Assembly: GCA_949825065.1 (NCBI GenBank)
Contig: OX463863.1
Location: forward strand, 17,469,240 to 17,533,239
Source of the DNA: Odontocerum albicorne
Lineage: Eukaryota; Arthropoda; Insecta; Trichoptera; Odontoceridae
Length of the DNA stretch: 64,000 bases
Direction: 5' to 3'
The notes below the pieces were generated by a model that did not search any database, had not been told where the DNA came from, and worked only from the letters and a program-made list of their open reading frames with translations. Both the position numbers and the translations under genes were made by a program. Below are positions 34,920 through 46,239 of this stretch, piece by piece (the first letter of the stretch is position 1; the number at the start of each line of letters is the position of its first letter).

Positions 34920-36420
34920 ACTAATGGTCATGCACTCCTATATCTGATGGAGTAGGATACGCGGTGTCTCTATCTTCTTAAATAATGGCGGTGAACTTTT
35001 ATGTATGGATTATACGCCAGATATGGTGTATTTTCTTCTTGATTAACGGCTGTGAACTCCTATATGTGAAGGAATATTCGCGTCTCAAGCGATGACGGCT
35101 GTCAAATGATGCCATTCATATAACCATAGACACAAATTCTCTCTCTCTCTCTCTCTTTGAATAATGGCCGTGAACTCCTATATATGAAGGAGTATTATAT
35201 GGTGCACAGACTGCCTTAATAGATGGAACATTGGCAAATTACTTGGGTAAAGAATTATTTCAATTAGTTCAGAAAATACAAAATTAAATAATTGGAAATA
35301 AAAAGAAAAAAGATTTTCCTGACATTATAATCTTCTTAACTTATTCCTTCATTTTATTTAGAAATTTACCAAATGGATCCAATAGGGCGGGGTATAAAGA
35401 TAAGAGATGCTGGTTCCGTAGCATTGTATGGTCTGTCTCATAATGTTAGAGATATGGGTGGTGTGTGCAACTTAAGTGTACGCTTGAAGACAACCCTTTT
35501 TGAGAGGTCTTATAAAAATAGATATGGTGTTATATGAACACTATACACACATGCATACATAAAACTACACCTAAAGCTCAATGTGTTACTATCACACACT
35601 GAAAGATCTACAAAGGTTATTTTGTAGTTCATCTGTTCGGCTGTTGAAAGACTTTCCAAACCTCCGGCACCAAAAAAATAGAACGTTAACACCAAAAACA
35701 CAAACTACGCTGAACAAATTGCACCTCGACAGCCACATGGAATATACTGCCGTGTTCTGATTAGACATTTCAAAATATCGCTGTAGTCGACTACTTTTTA
35801 TCTCCACTCAGATTATTGATTTAAAATATAAACAGTTTGAGAAATTATATTTTTGTGTAAACAAATCATTTCTGTAAATGAACAAATATAGTCCATGTAA
35901 ACATTTTGTGTCAAAATTATACAATACATGGTACAGATAAAAAGGTGATTGCTGCGCAACAGACCAATTGTCAAAATGAACCGAAATCTTTCCTTGACAT
36001 TGGCGTATACTCCTTCATATATAGAAGTTCACTGCCATCATTCAAGAAGAAGAAGAGGCAAAAATATAACATTGTAAAACACAAAATGTCAGTATATCAA
36101 GCAATGTACGCTGATACGAACAATCACAGTTAAGCGGTTAGGATGAACCTCTAAATGAATAATGTAATCAATTCGTAAAAAAAACACGAATCATAAACAA
36201 TTTTCTAATTTCACAGGAATAACCATAGAGGACCCTTGAAACAACTGTCAGTGACAGCGAGGAGTTAGAACTCAGATCATCACTTGATACTGACGTATAC
36301 TCCTTCATATATAAGAGTTTACGGCCATTATTCAGAGAGAGAAGTTTGGAGTGGTTTCGTTTTTCCATCACTTGACACTGGCGTATACTCCTTCATATAT
36401 AGGAGTTCACTTCGTTTTTG
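34920..36420. repeat. Cluster of short hairpin repeats, no gene
   Basis: At least six copies of a short repeat with ACTCC, about nine bases, GGAGT (for example 35176-35195, 36005-36032, 36381-36410), most next to GGCCATTATTCAAGAAGAAG. A CT dinucleotide run sits at about 35137-35157. No coding frame is credible; a copy of the leader-exon block lies near 36080-36140 and another dispersed repeat at 35590-35820. Confidence 0.55.
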
Positions 36421-36499
36421 ACTATGCCTTCAAAAACCACTCGACCATCGACGTGCCGGTATAGCAACTCATGTAGTGTCGTTTACGGTTGATTTTAGT

Positions 36500-37105
36500 A
36501 TAACCCAACATGTATTTCTCCATACTCCTTTGTGCAATAGCAAAAATACATCACAAATCTTCCGAAACCTTGCGAATTTGTAAAGGAGTTTGTCAAAGAA
36601 ATACTATTTCCCCAAAATTATTCACAGCTACTCTTGAATATATTTTGAGTAAACTGGAATGCAGCAATAAAGGTCTGGCGATTGATGGAAAATACCTGAG
36701 CCATTTGAGATTTGCAGAAAATATCGTTATGTTCTAACGAAACTTAAATTATCTTCCGTATTTACTGTAGGAATTGGCAGAGGTCAGTAAAAAAGTGTGT
36801 TTAAAAATGACTATCAAAAACCAAATATATGATGAACAACTGCTACCCCAAAACCAATATTTTTTTATGAAAAACCACTGGAACTTGTCCAGGAATGTGT
36901 ATTTAGGCCAATTTATTTCCTTTGTTGGTGACATCTCGGAGGCGATAGCACGAAGAGCAAAACTATTACGGAGCTCATTTAAACGCTTGAACAACATCTT
37001 CAAAAGTATTCTCCCATTATATTTGAAGTGAAAGGTTTACAACTGGTGTATTCTCCCAGTACTTACGTATGGCTGTGAGACATGGACGCTCACAGCCAAG
37101 AACCC
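36500..37105 (+). pseudogene. LINE reverse-transcriptase fragment
   Basis: The plus strand reads ICKGVCQRNTISPKLFTATL, SNKGLAIDGKYLSHLRFAEN, then YLGQFISFVGDISEAIARRA and VLTYGCETWT in other frames. The catalytic FADD motif has become FAEN. It lacks both ends and is interrupted by stops. Confidence 0.75.
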
Positions 37106-37894
37106 ATAATAGCTCCAGATACCCGGCGTATACTCCTTCATATATAAAAATGCACGAATACTATTCAAGAAGAAGAACGTTTTTTCTATGGTCACTTCTT
37201 TTTTCTATGGTTATCATGTCTAAACTGTCAGTCATTGATTGTGTGGTATTTTGGTCTCGATTTTCTTTTTTTATATTTTTGCAAATTAATTCTGTTATTA
37301 ATTTGGAAGTCCATCATGATCACTTAAGTGTGATTGTTTGTATCAGTACGCACTACTTGATATAGTGTCATATTTGACTCTGCTCATTTTGATAGTTCGT
37401 CTGCTGAGGTAGCGATCGCAGATGCATCTTCTTTTTGAAAAATGGGCTTGAATCCTATATATGAAGGAGTATACGCCAGTGTCAAATGATGCCCACTTCA
37501 TATGATCTCGTTAGTTATATTCATATGAGCGACATCGACGCAGTACCATAGAGGTTTTACTTTTTTATCTCCATAAAATATATTAACTCTTTTACACTAA
37601 AATCAAATAAGTTGTTTTACTATAGTTCAACCTTGGCTTGACTAAATTCTTTTTTGATGAAAAATTAACACTATACCATTTTCTCACAAAATTTCTATTA
37701 TAAAATCCCGCCGTATTGGATTGATTTGGTCAACTGCTTAATTAAATGAAGGAAATATGCAAAAAAGATTATCATGTCAGGAAAGTTATCATTTAAGAAT
37801 ATCTGGAACTGAATATAGTTTTATACTTCTCTACGTGAAACGGCTGAACATATAAACTCAATGTTTGAATATTTCAAATGATTGCAGGTAATAG

Positions 37895-38078
37895 ATGGAT
37901 CCTCAGCTACACAAAAGGAGCGCAGAAGTAATGGTGAAAGAAGAAAAGGCAGAAGACGGGGATACTGCAGCAATGTTCCCCCAGTATATCAGTATACATG
38001 AGGCAGATATCAAGCAGGAATGTGCACAAGATATCAGCGCAGATACCAGACATGATGAGTATATTCCCACAGACCCAA
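37895..38078 (+). CDS. Zinc-finger pseudogene 5, intact exon A4
   Basis: Exon from 37888 with ATG at 37895 and a GTACAC donor at 38079. It encodes MDPQLHKRSAEVMVKEEKAE, DTAAMFPQY and HEADIKQECAQD with both SUMO-type motifs. The exon itself is undamaged, but its downstream partners B5 and C4 are broken, so the locus is probably a pseudogene. Confidence 0.65.
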
Positions 38079-38131
38079 GTACACTTATATAGTTAAAATA
38101 AAATAAATATGAGAGATATGACAAACATTCA

Positions 38132-38186
38132 ACAGGTACACACCACATATTCCATACCAGGCATGGAAAAGGTGGTGTGTACCTGT
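38132..38186 (+). other. Intronic hairpin downstream of exon A4
   Basis: Arms of about 25 bases beginning ACAGGTACACACCACATATT, with a seven-base loop. It has the same position as in genes 1, 3 and 7. Confidence 0.62.
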
Positions 38187-38601
38187 AGGCCAGTACGCTT
38201 TTGTCATTTTAATTTTTGTTTTGAAAAATATAGAAAACATACGTAAAAAGTGGATTAATCTTAGAACGTTGACGTTCTGTTATGTTGAATGTCTCATTTT
38301 GATCTAATCCAATGATGTTTGACCGTCTCTGAATTAAATTCAGAGTTATCTCCACACTAAAGAAGTATTTATTATGTAACGCAAGATACAAATTTTATTT
38401 TGTTCTTTAACATAAAATCATGCCAAAAAATACTGCGGCAGATTATTTATAAAATATGAGAAATCCACTTTAAAAAATTACCGACACGCCAACAAGTAAC
38501 ACAAAATGGCTGTCAGCAAAATTAAGAAAAATGACAAGGCGTGTTTAACACTTTTTGTTTGATTACTTCAGTAGATTTGATCTTGTATGTTTTCTTCATA
38601 G

Positions 38602-38985
<384 letters not shown>

Positions 38986-39009
38986 GAGAACCCTAACAGC
39001 TGTAAAAAT

Positions 39010-39850
39010 TGTAAAAAAACATCATCTTATCTTCTCTTCTCCCTGGCTCCATCCCAACTCATTGTCTGCGAAGACTGTTGGGGTCAGCTCTCCTCGTCCT
39101 CAGGTTGTATGCTCTTCTGTCCCGGACTACGTCCCCCAGGCTGTGCCTCTGCATCAGGTTATCTTTTTGCACCACCCGTGAATTCTTTGATCTTCCTCTG
39201 GTTGTTATCCGAGGAAGATCCAAGGAGATTGCCTGGTTCACAATGTGATCGTGTGCTCTGCGTCCAACGTGCCCATACCATCTCAATCGCCTCTCCTCCA
39301 TCTTGCTGTTGATGTCTGTAATACCTAGGCTTCCACGAATGCGTGGGCTTTTTATTTTGTCTCTTAGGGACACACCAGCTGACCATCTTATACGCATTTC
39401 AGCAGTTTCTAGTTGCCTAGAGTAAGACTTATACATCATCCAGCATTCGGAGTCATAGAGGAGTGCGGGTCTGACAATCGTTTGGTATACTTTTCCTTTT
39501 AACTTTACTGGCATTTTCGGATCACATAGAACTCCCGTCATTGATCTAAACTTCATCCATCCCACAATTATTCTTTGTGTTACATCTGCTGCACATCCTC
39601 CCATCGCTATGGATGAGTGACCCAAGATACTTAAAGGAGTCACAATTTGGTAATGTTTCTCCATCCGTTTGCATTACGGCAGTGACAGCATTTGTGTTCT
39701 CGAATGGTAGATACAGATACTCTATTTTCTTTCTGCTCAGTCTCAATCCATTGTCCTCCAAGATTCTTCTCCACCTTTCCAGACTATTTTGCAGGTCTTC
39801 ATGTTTTTCACTTATTAATACTATATCGTCTGCAAATAGTAGGATCATGG
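39010..39850 (-). mobile_element. RTE-like LINE, 5'-truncated copy
   Basis: The minus strand encodes reverse-transcriptase pieces typical of the RTE clade: LLFADDIVLISEKHED (catalytic FADD), GLRLSRKKIEYLYLP, FKYLGSLI, then after a frameshift GWMKFRSMTGVLCDPKMPVK, LKGKVYQTIVRPALLYDSEC, KMEERRLRWYGHVGRR. The 3' end near 39010 has a GAGAAG-rich tail. A fuller copy is at 50682-51937. Confidence 0.85.
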
Positions 39851-40150
39851 ACTTAAAACATCCATTCTATCCATGCATTCATTTCTGATGTCTTCTTTCA
39901 AACATTGCCACACCTTAATGCACGCATCTCCACACCATCAATTTTACTCTTATCCTTCTACCAAGTCCAAGTTTTACTTCCATACACGAAGGTGGGCACC
40001 GTCACACTATTATGTATTGTCATTTTTACTACTGTTGATATTGCGCGGTTATTGTATTTAACATTAAGTGTTCCGTTTAACTTTTTTGCAGTCTTTATCC
40101 TTCTTTCAACTCACAAACTCAGCGACCTGCTCCAGTTTTACTGAGTCAAC
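39851..40150 (-). pseudogene. Second LINE type, reverse-transcriptase fragment
   Basis: The minus strand reads VKLEQVAEFV, then STVVKMTIHNSVTVPTFVYG and SKIDGVEMRALR, the region after FADD of another common insect LINE. Internal deletions and stops are present. It adjoins the RTE copy, which may have inserted into it. Confidence 0.6.
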
Positions 40151-40425
40151 CCATATATAGTATATATATTTAGTTTCTAATACTTTTAATCTTTCATCAA
40201 TAGTGGATTCAAGTCCCGAGCTGGAGACCCCTTGATGAGAGTCTGTTCTCTTAACCTGGAAAGGTTTCTTTGTAGATCATTTCCCTTGGTAAGTTTTCTA
40301 ACTCAGGAATCCACTATTACCAAATCTGTATTTCTTTAGACATTGTCAAATCAACGAAGCTGGGTTTTCCTGTACTATGAAATAAACTAAGCTATATCCA
40401 GTTAATATATACAGGAGACTTGAAG

Positions 40426-40588
40426 ATGATGAGCTGCCAGGATCAAAAGAGAACTATAGAGGTGGCGGTGAAGAAAGGAAGGACAGGAGATGAGGATACT
40501 GCAGCAGTGTTCCAGCAGTACAATATGACTATACGTGAGAAAGACATCAAGCAGGAACGTACACAAGATGTTAACTCCAATAAGCCAA
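40426..40588 (+). CDS. Zinc-finger gene 6, first-type exon F2
   Basis: Exon 40415-40588 (174 bases) starts after ATACAG; ATG at 40426, donor GTAAGC at 40589. Encodes MMSCQDQKRTIEVAVKKGRT, DTAAVFQQYN and KDIKQERTQD, identical in these parts to F1. Read from the acceptor the exon is open in phase 1 (RDLKMM), so it can also follow another coding exon. F2 to E2 is in frame and would give a 474-residue product. Confidence 0.65.
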
Positions 40589-40649
40589 GTAAGCTTATCT
40601 CATTTCTTTTTCTTTAAACCAATTTTGTATTCTTTAAAACATGTTTTAT

Positions 40650-40785
40650 ATACCGGTACTCGGTACCAGTTTGAACAAAATTCAATCTTATTTGTGCTCC
40701 CCTGATGATGAAGTGATAATATTGAAACCGGTAGGGTTATACCGTTACATAAAGTGGAATAAATAGTGTTTGTCTAAACAAATTA
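40650..40785 (+). repeat. Terminal fragment of the MITE at 27859
   Basis: ACCGGTAGGGTTATACCGTT and AATAGTGTTTGTC match one end of the MITE. The other end is missing. It lies in the F2-E2 intron. Confidence 0.5.
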
Positions 40786-40889
40786 TAATGCGTTACTTTT
40801 GATTTTGTTAAATAACGTAGCGGAGTTTCTGTATAAATTTCTATGAAATAAGCTCATTCCAGTTTTTATATACAGGATACTGGAAAAAG

Positions 40890-41076
40890 ATGAATTCACA
40901 GAAACACAAAAGTACAACAGAGTCGATGGTAAAAAAGGAATTGACAGAAGACGAGGATATTTCAATAGTGTTCCCTGAGGAAATCAATAAACATTGGATG
41001 TATATTAAACAGGAATGTTCACAAGATACCAGCACAGACTCCAAACATCTTGGTGATAACACATCTACGAATCCAA
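40890..41076 (+). CDS. Zinc-finger gene 6, first-type exon E2
   Basis: Exon 40876-41076 (201 bases) after TATACAG; ATG at 40890, GTAAGC donor at 41077. It encodes MNSQKHKSTTESMVKKELTE, DEDISIVFPEE and WMYIKQECSQD. VKKE and IKQE are 25 residues apart. The 14 bases before the ATG are open in phase 1 (RYWKKM). Starting here, E2-D2-C5 encodes 415 residues. Confidence 0.7.
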
Positions 41077-41520
41077 GTAAGCTTTTCTCATTATTTTTCT
41101 TTAAAACATTTTGTTTTGTGAAAAATGTAACACATTTGTGGACTAGTTGATATAAAAGGTCTTTCTTTCAATGTAACAAGACCATTCTGTGCGCAAGTCG
41201 TGGCTCTTTATAGCTCAGTTTGTGAATGTGACGTTGAAAACAATGTTAATTCATAATGGCATTATTAATTGTCAGATACGTTAAACAAAATTTTGTCAAT
41301 AAACAACGGATTCATACAAACTGGTGCGTAGATCTCTTTCAATTTTATATAAAAATAAAGAAATAGTCGCACAGTTTATCAAGTTGATGAGAGTTTGGCA
41401 ATGGGTTATTATATAAACAAGTCGGAAAAATGCATCAAATTATTTTTCTATGTTTTATGTCCTCAAGGGATTTGAACCCTATGTCAACTAAATTAATATT
41501 TAATGTTAAAATATATATCA

Positions 41521-41566
41521 GGACCTAGATGCATGGCCACGCGGTTACGCACTGTACTTTCGTGCA
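41521..41566 (+). repeat. Truncated SINE head
   Basis: Matches the first 45 bases of the SINE at 15478 (A-box region) and then joins directly to sequence that lies 3.4 kb away in the other copy, which marks a deletion junction. Confidence 0.6.
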
Positions 41567-41672
41567 GTAGGTCAATCTCGATATGAGAACCAAATGTTAG
41601 TTTCCCATTAAACACGGTATATCAGAATAAACTTGTATATATTTAACTGTTATACAAATGATGTCTTTGTAG

Positions 41673-41924
41673 GTTTTCAGAGTCATTGGTCATATAAAAT
41701 ATTGAATAATGAAATGACCACAGTGGTTAGTTCCCAGGAGCAATCTGGCAGCTTGGAGTGTGGGGACGCTTCTGTTCTGGACATAAAAGAAGAAATAACA
41801 GTTGAAGAGGAATGTACACCAGTCTACACTGATTTTGATGTACACGAAGCTGAAATTAAAAAAGAATGTGCTCAAGTTGGTAACACTGGCACTGCGGATG
41901 TTTGTGGCGTGCCTGAAATTTCAG
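41673..41924 (+). CDS. Zinc-finger gene 6, acidic exon D2
   Basis: Symmetric 252-base phase-1 exon after TCTTTGTAG, with donor GTGAGT at 41925. It encodes FQSHWSYKILNNEM, VLDIKEEITVEEEC, VYTDFDVHEA and EIKKECAQVG. IKEE and IKKE are 24 residues apart; here the last motif is intact, unlike in D1. It splices in frame from E2 and to C5. Confidence 0.75.
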
Positions 41925-42229
41925 GTGAGTTATCGTGACGTTTATTCTTACATTTTTTTTTAATAGATTCTAATCAAGAAAATATATTTTTAAATATAAT
42001 ATTCCCTTTTCCTAATATGTCAAATCTATTGACATCAGTAGCCTAGTTATTAAGACACTTGACTTCCAAGTGGGTGTTCCAGCATAGGGCTCCATTCCCG
42101 ATGGTACACAATAAAAAGGGTCCCGGTTTGCTGAGTGTTGTGGCCTTTTTGTGTGCGTCAGTGTTTACAAAACATGTAATGATAAACTGAGAGTTCCGCA
42201 CCTACTCATGTTATAAGAGACAATAGTGT

Positions 42230-42452
42230 CAAAGATAATATTGTCTCGTCACCACTTATCACATCACTTCATACCACAAGGTGCTGAACTGATTTAGTGT
42301 GAGAAATAGGCGTCAAGTTCGCACACTATCTCTATTGTATAATATCCTTAACGGTCCCGCTGCCATCTCTTATGTGGCTGAAAATTTTCAGTATCTTTTT
42401 GATCGTGGACTTGCGCTACGCTCAAACAGAGATTGTTTATTGGCCTTCCCAT
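42230..42452 (+). pseudogene. LINE C-terminal fragment, split
   Basis: The plus strand reads RTLSLLYNILNGPAAISYVA and DRGLALRSNRDCLLAFP, the inverted partner of 10900-11345. It is split by the TTAA element at 42457-43677 and resumes at about 43682-43800 (FTVHAVILWNQLQTN). Confidence 0.65.
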
Positions 42453-42456
42453 TTAA

Positions 42457-43677
42457 CCTTTCCTTCCCGGTGTTGGGTATCTTCTACACGTTGCTTCAAA
42501 TAACCATCAATATCTCTATAAATATAATAAATACAAGGTTAACATTTTTGGTATTCCTCCATAATATATTTACGCATTGATTTAAAAAATAATATTAATA
42601 ATAATCAGAATTTATCGACTACATCGTAAGTATTTTCTGAATATCGGAAACAAATTCGCATTTAAACGCTGTGAGTGCCTCGATCTTGGGTCTTGACGAT
42701 AGGTGAAAAGTATGCGGGAAGCGCGACACTATATTCGCATCTCACTTTTGCATACGTCACTGAATAGCGAGGAGCGCAATTGTCTCAACCTCGCAAGTGT
42801 AAGCCACGCCCGAGTTAGCCACCAACCCTGCCGCGCCGCAGTAGCTGTTGAGCTGGCAACGAGACTAGACCTACGCCCGTTCTGTGAGCGGTGCCAGATG
42901 GTTTTTTAATGTTTTCAGCAAATAAATCTCAATTATTATAATTTTTAACTTTATAACGGTGTATGCTATCGGTGTAGCATGTGTCCTATTAGGACGTGCT
43001 GATGATTTTGATAGCGACATCATTCTCTTCGTTTAAGTTGATTCTGCTTTAAATCTCGTAGAGAATCATCAATATAGCGGATTGCTTATTTCTATAAGTC
43101 ATGATGATCTTGATCAATATCGATTTATTTATAGACTCAGGAATGCGGATATATTTCAATGAGTGGACAGCAGGTAAATAAATAATACAAATTTTGACAG
43201 TTCGATGGACGATAATAAAGTGTTGTTTATTTCGCATATTGCAGACAATTTATACCAGTGAGTGAATACATGGGTTATATATATATCTGCCTCGCTCTAT
43301 CACATGGACGGAAGGTAGGATAATTATTTACATTTGGAGATGACTGGACAAATCGCGGGTACTATAGAAATAGTAAACATTGTCGACGTTCTTAATGTGT
43401 AGCTACCTATGAATACTTGATCGGTCAATGACCCTGTATGTATCAATTATAATTAATTTTATTTATTTATAAAATAACAATTCACTCGTTATTTTTGACA
43501 ATTCATTTAGGTAGGTATACAGGTAGGTACAACTTCAATTATAATTAATTAAGGGGATTATCTGTAAATGTTCTTATTTTTCCGATTTAAAATTGCTAAT
43601 TTTTGATCGCGTACTCACTACCCAACACCGGAACACGCGTTTCATTTTTATCACCGTAAGGGAAGGGTTAACCACTC
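42457..43677. mobile_element. piggyBac-like non-autonomous element (TTAA)
   Basis: TTAA at 42453-42456 and 43678-43681. Ends are CC(C)TTCC-rich and share CCGGTGTTGGGTA in inverted orientation. The paralogous LINE fragment at 10900-11345 is uninterrupted, so it is an empty site. The interior resembles the flanks of the element at 50561-52436. No transposase. Confidence 0.78.
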
Positions 43678-43874
43678 TTCTTTTTTTACGTCTCCCTTTA
43701 CTGTCCATGCAGTGATACTCTGGAACCAGTTACAAACTAATCTTAGACTCTTAATTAAAAAAAACTCTTAATTTCTAGTTAGTTATAAAACATGTTTCAT
43801 TTCTAATTTTTCTTTCGTCTCCACCATCCCTTCCTTTTCCTTTGATTGATATCTCATTTTTACTGTCATAAGTA

Positions 43875-44801
43875 CGAGGATCATCCAGAAACTAATGTTA
43901 CAAGGGCTCCTGAGGCCGGGGGAATTTTTTTATTTCGAAGTTGGCGCACCTGGCGTGTAGGGGGATCCTAACGGTCAGTTTGTTTGGTCCCGCGTGTTTG
44001 TCGGCCATTTTGTTCAATCACAGTAAATTCTTCCGATGGAGAGGTCGTCGTGCGCTCCCGCCAACTCTCGTCCTTGCGAGACCCGCGCGGTCATCAGTGT
44101 TTTGACTTTGCAGAACAACACCGCCACGAATATCCATCGGAAGCTCGTGGAAGTTTATGGTAGTGATGTGATGAGTCGACAACATGTCACGAAGTGGGTT
44201 AAGTTGTTCAGAGAAGGCCGTACTGATACGACGAGGCAAGGCAGTGATTTCTGACGAATTTGTGCAAAAAAATCGAAGAACAAGTGCAAAATGACCGCCG
44301 TGCGACGCTTGAAGACCTTCATGAAGAATTTCCTGACATTTCTCGAAGTCTCCTTGGTAATATTGCTTCGGAAAAACTTGGTTACAAGAAGTTGTGTGCG
44401 AGATGGGTTCCCAGAATGCTCACACCGGAGCACCGTCGAAATCGCGTGACCGCCGCGTATGAAGTTTTGGATCGTTTTGCACAGGAGGGAGAAGCTTTTC
44501 GGGACTCTATCGTGACGAAGGATGAGACGTGGGTGTGTCACTACACCCCAACAATTTTTCAACGATCAGGAGGTTGAGGAAGCTGTGAAGAAGTGGCTGA
44601 AAGAGCTGGCGGCGGAGGTCTATGACACTGGCATACAAAAGCTGGTGTCCCGACTACAGAAAAGTCTCGATCTCAACGGCGATTACGTTGAAAAATAGTT
44701 TAATACAATATATTTGTGAAGTATCCTGTGAATTTCAATTAAATACAAGCATTTTTCGATCCTACATAAATGTTGTAACCTTATTTTCTGGATGACCCTC
44801 G
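43875..44801 (+). mobile_element. Internally deleted mariner
   Basis: Ends CGAGG(A/G)TCATCCAGAAA flanked by TA at 43873-43874 and 44802-44803. Plus-strand transposase pieces: VLTLQNNTATNIHRKLVEVY, LGYKKLCARWVPRML, VTKDETWVCHY (first catalytic Asp) and a C-terminal NGDYVEK. The part with the second and third Asp is deleted. The inverted duplicate near 10795-10810 is uninterrupted at this TA. Confidence 0.85.
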
Positions 44802-44963
44802 TATATCTCCATAAATTTCATAAATATGAATAATCATTTGAAGAAGGGTTTTGTAGAGGAGATATTATCAAATTTTCACTCTCTGATGAATCACTACTCT
44901 TTTATTTGAAAAGAATATCATAACATAATAAGATTTATAATGTAAAACATGTTCTTTTTGTAG

Positions 44964-45772
44964 ATGCTGATTTTAGTGTCAACCATGAACCAAATAATTC
45001 AGAGAAAGACAATCAGAGATTGGAATCGATGATTAGCGGAAACAAATCTAACAGTTGTAGATTTTGCGAGAAGACATTTTCGAATAAAAATAATTTAATC
45101 GGACATGAGAGAATTCATACCGGAGAAAAACCCTACAGTTGTGGATATTGCTCGAAAAAATTCTCAATAAAAGGTAATTTAATAAGTCATGAAAAAACTC
45201 ACAGTGGAGAAAAGTCGTTTGCCTGTGAGCATTGCTCGAAAAAATTTTCACGTAAAAGTTATGTAATGGAGCATGAGAGAATTCATACTGGAGAAAAACC
45301 CTACAGCTGTGGATATTGCTCCAAAACGTTCTCGATGAAAAGTAATTTAGTAAGTCACGAAAAAAACCACATTGGAGAAAAGACCTTTGTCTGCGAGTAT
45401 TGTTCGAAAAGATTCTCACGTAAAACTTATTTAATAGAGCATGAGAGAATTCATACCGGAGAAAAACCTTACAGTTGTGGATATTGCTCGAAAAAATTCT
45501 CAATCAAAGGTAATTTAATATGTCACGAAAAAAATCACAGCGGAGAAAAGTCGTTTGCCTGTGAATATTGCTCAAAAAAATTCTCACGTAAAAGTTATTT
45601 AATAATTCATGAAAGAATTCATACTGGAGAGAAACCTTACAGCTGTGAACTTTGCTCGAAGGTATTTGCAAGAAATAGTGATTTAAAGAGTCATCAAAAA
45701 TTTCATAGCGGAGAGGAGAAGCTCTTCTGTAATTGGGGATATTCTCCAAAGACATACTCCAAAAAAAAGTAG
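44964..45772 (+). CDS. Zinc-finger gene 6, C2H2 array exon C5 (8 fingers)
   Basis: Phase-1 terminal exon after TTTTTGTAG. A lead-in NHEPNNSEKDNQRLE replaces the SGDMSNQF of the other C exons. Eight C2H2 fingers follow, and fingers 2-7 are three copies of a two-finger unit: CGYCSKxFSxKxNLxxHEKxH, then CEYCSKKFSRKSYLxxHERIH. The linkers alternate HSGEKSFAC and HTGEKPYSC. Finger 9 is degenerate (FCNWGYS) and the frame ends KKK-stop. It is a distinct, older branch of the family and pairs with exon D rather than B. Confidence 0.87.
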
Positions 45773-45925
45773 CCTAATAGACCATGAAATAATTAAAGTG
45801 GAGAAAAGGCCGTCAGTTGTAGATATTACCCAAAAATTCTCAATAAAAAATTACCTGATTGACTATGAAATAATTGATAATGGAGAGTAGCTCTTATACA
45901 ACTGTGGATGTTGTTAAAATTATTT
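45773..45925 (+). pseudogene. Decayed finger tail beyond exon C5
   Basis: Two degenerate finger-like units with HxxxIxH and GEK-type remnants in shifting frames. Probably 3' untranslated. Confidence 0.55.
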
Positions 45926-46239
45926 CTGACCTGAATCGGGTAGTTTTACCACATCCTTCGTATTCACCAGACCTTGCCTCCTTAGGTCAACATTTTTTCT
46001 ATTTTTGAATTGGAAAGTTTTACCACATCCCCCGTATTCCCCAGACCCCAACTTTGTTAAAAACACTTTCTATAACATAATGAAGTAGATTTATACCTGC
46101 AATTTTTTTTTATTCAAAATCAAAAGTATTTTTCGAAAATTGGCAGAACTATAGTTCTATAGATTACTTAAATAAATATTACTTATTATTTTTTAGTTTT
46201 TATTTGTCCTTTCCCCACTTACACATGTCACTCGATCGA

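Noticed and set aside
35510..35807. Two overlapping minus-strand frames of 63-71 codons
   Set aside because: A related dispersed repeat at 47870-48060 does not keep the frames open, so they are unlikely to be coding.
42703..42909. GC-richer 68-codon plus-strand frame
   Set aside because: It lies inside a non-autonomous TTAA element, is short and has no recognisable motif.
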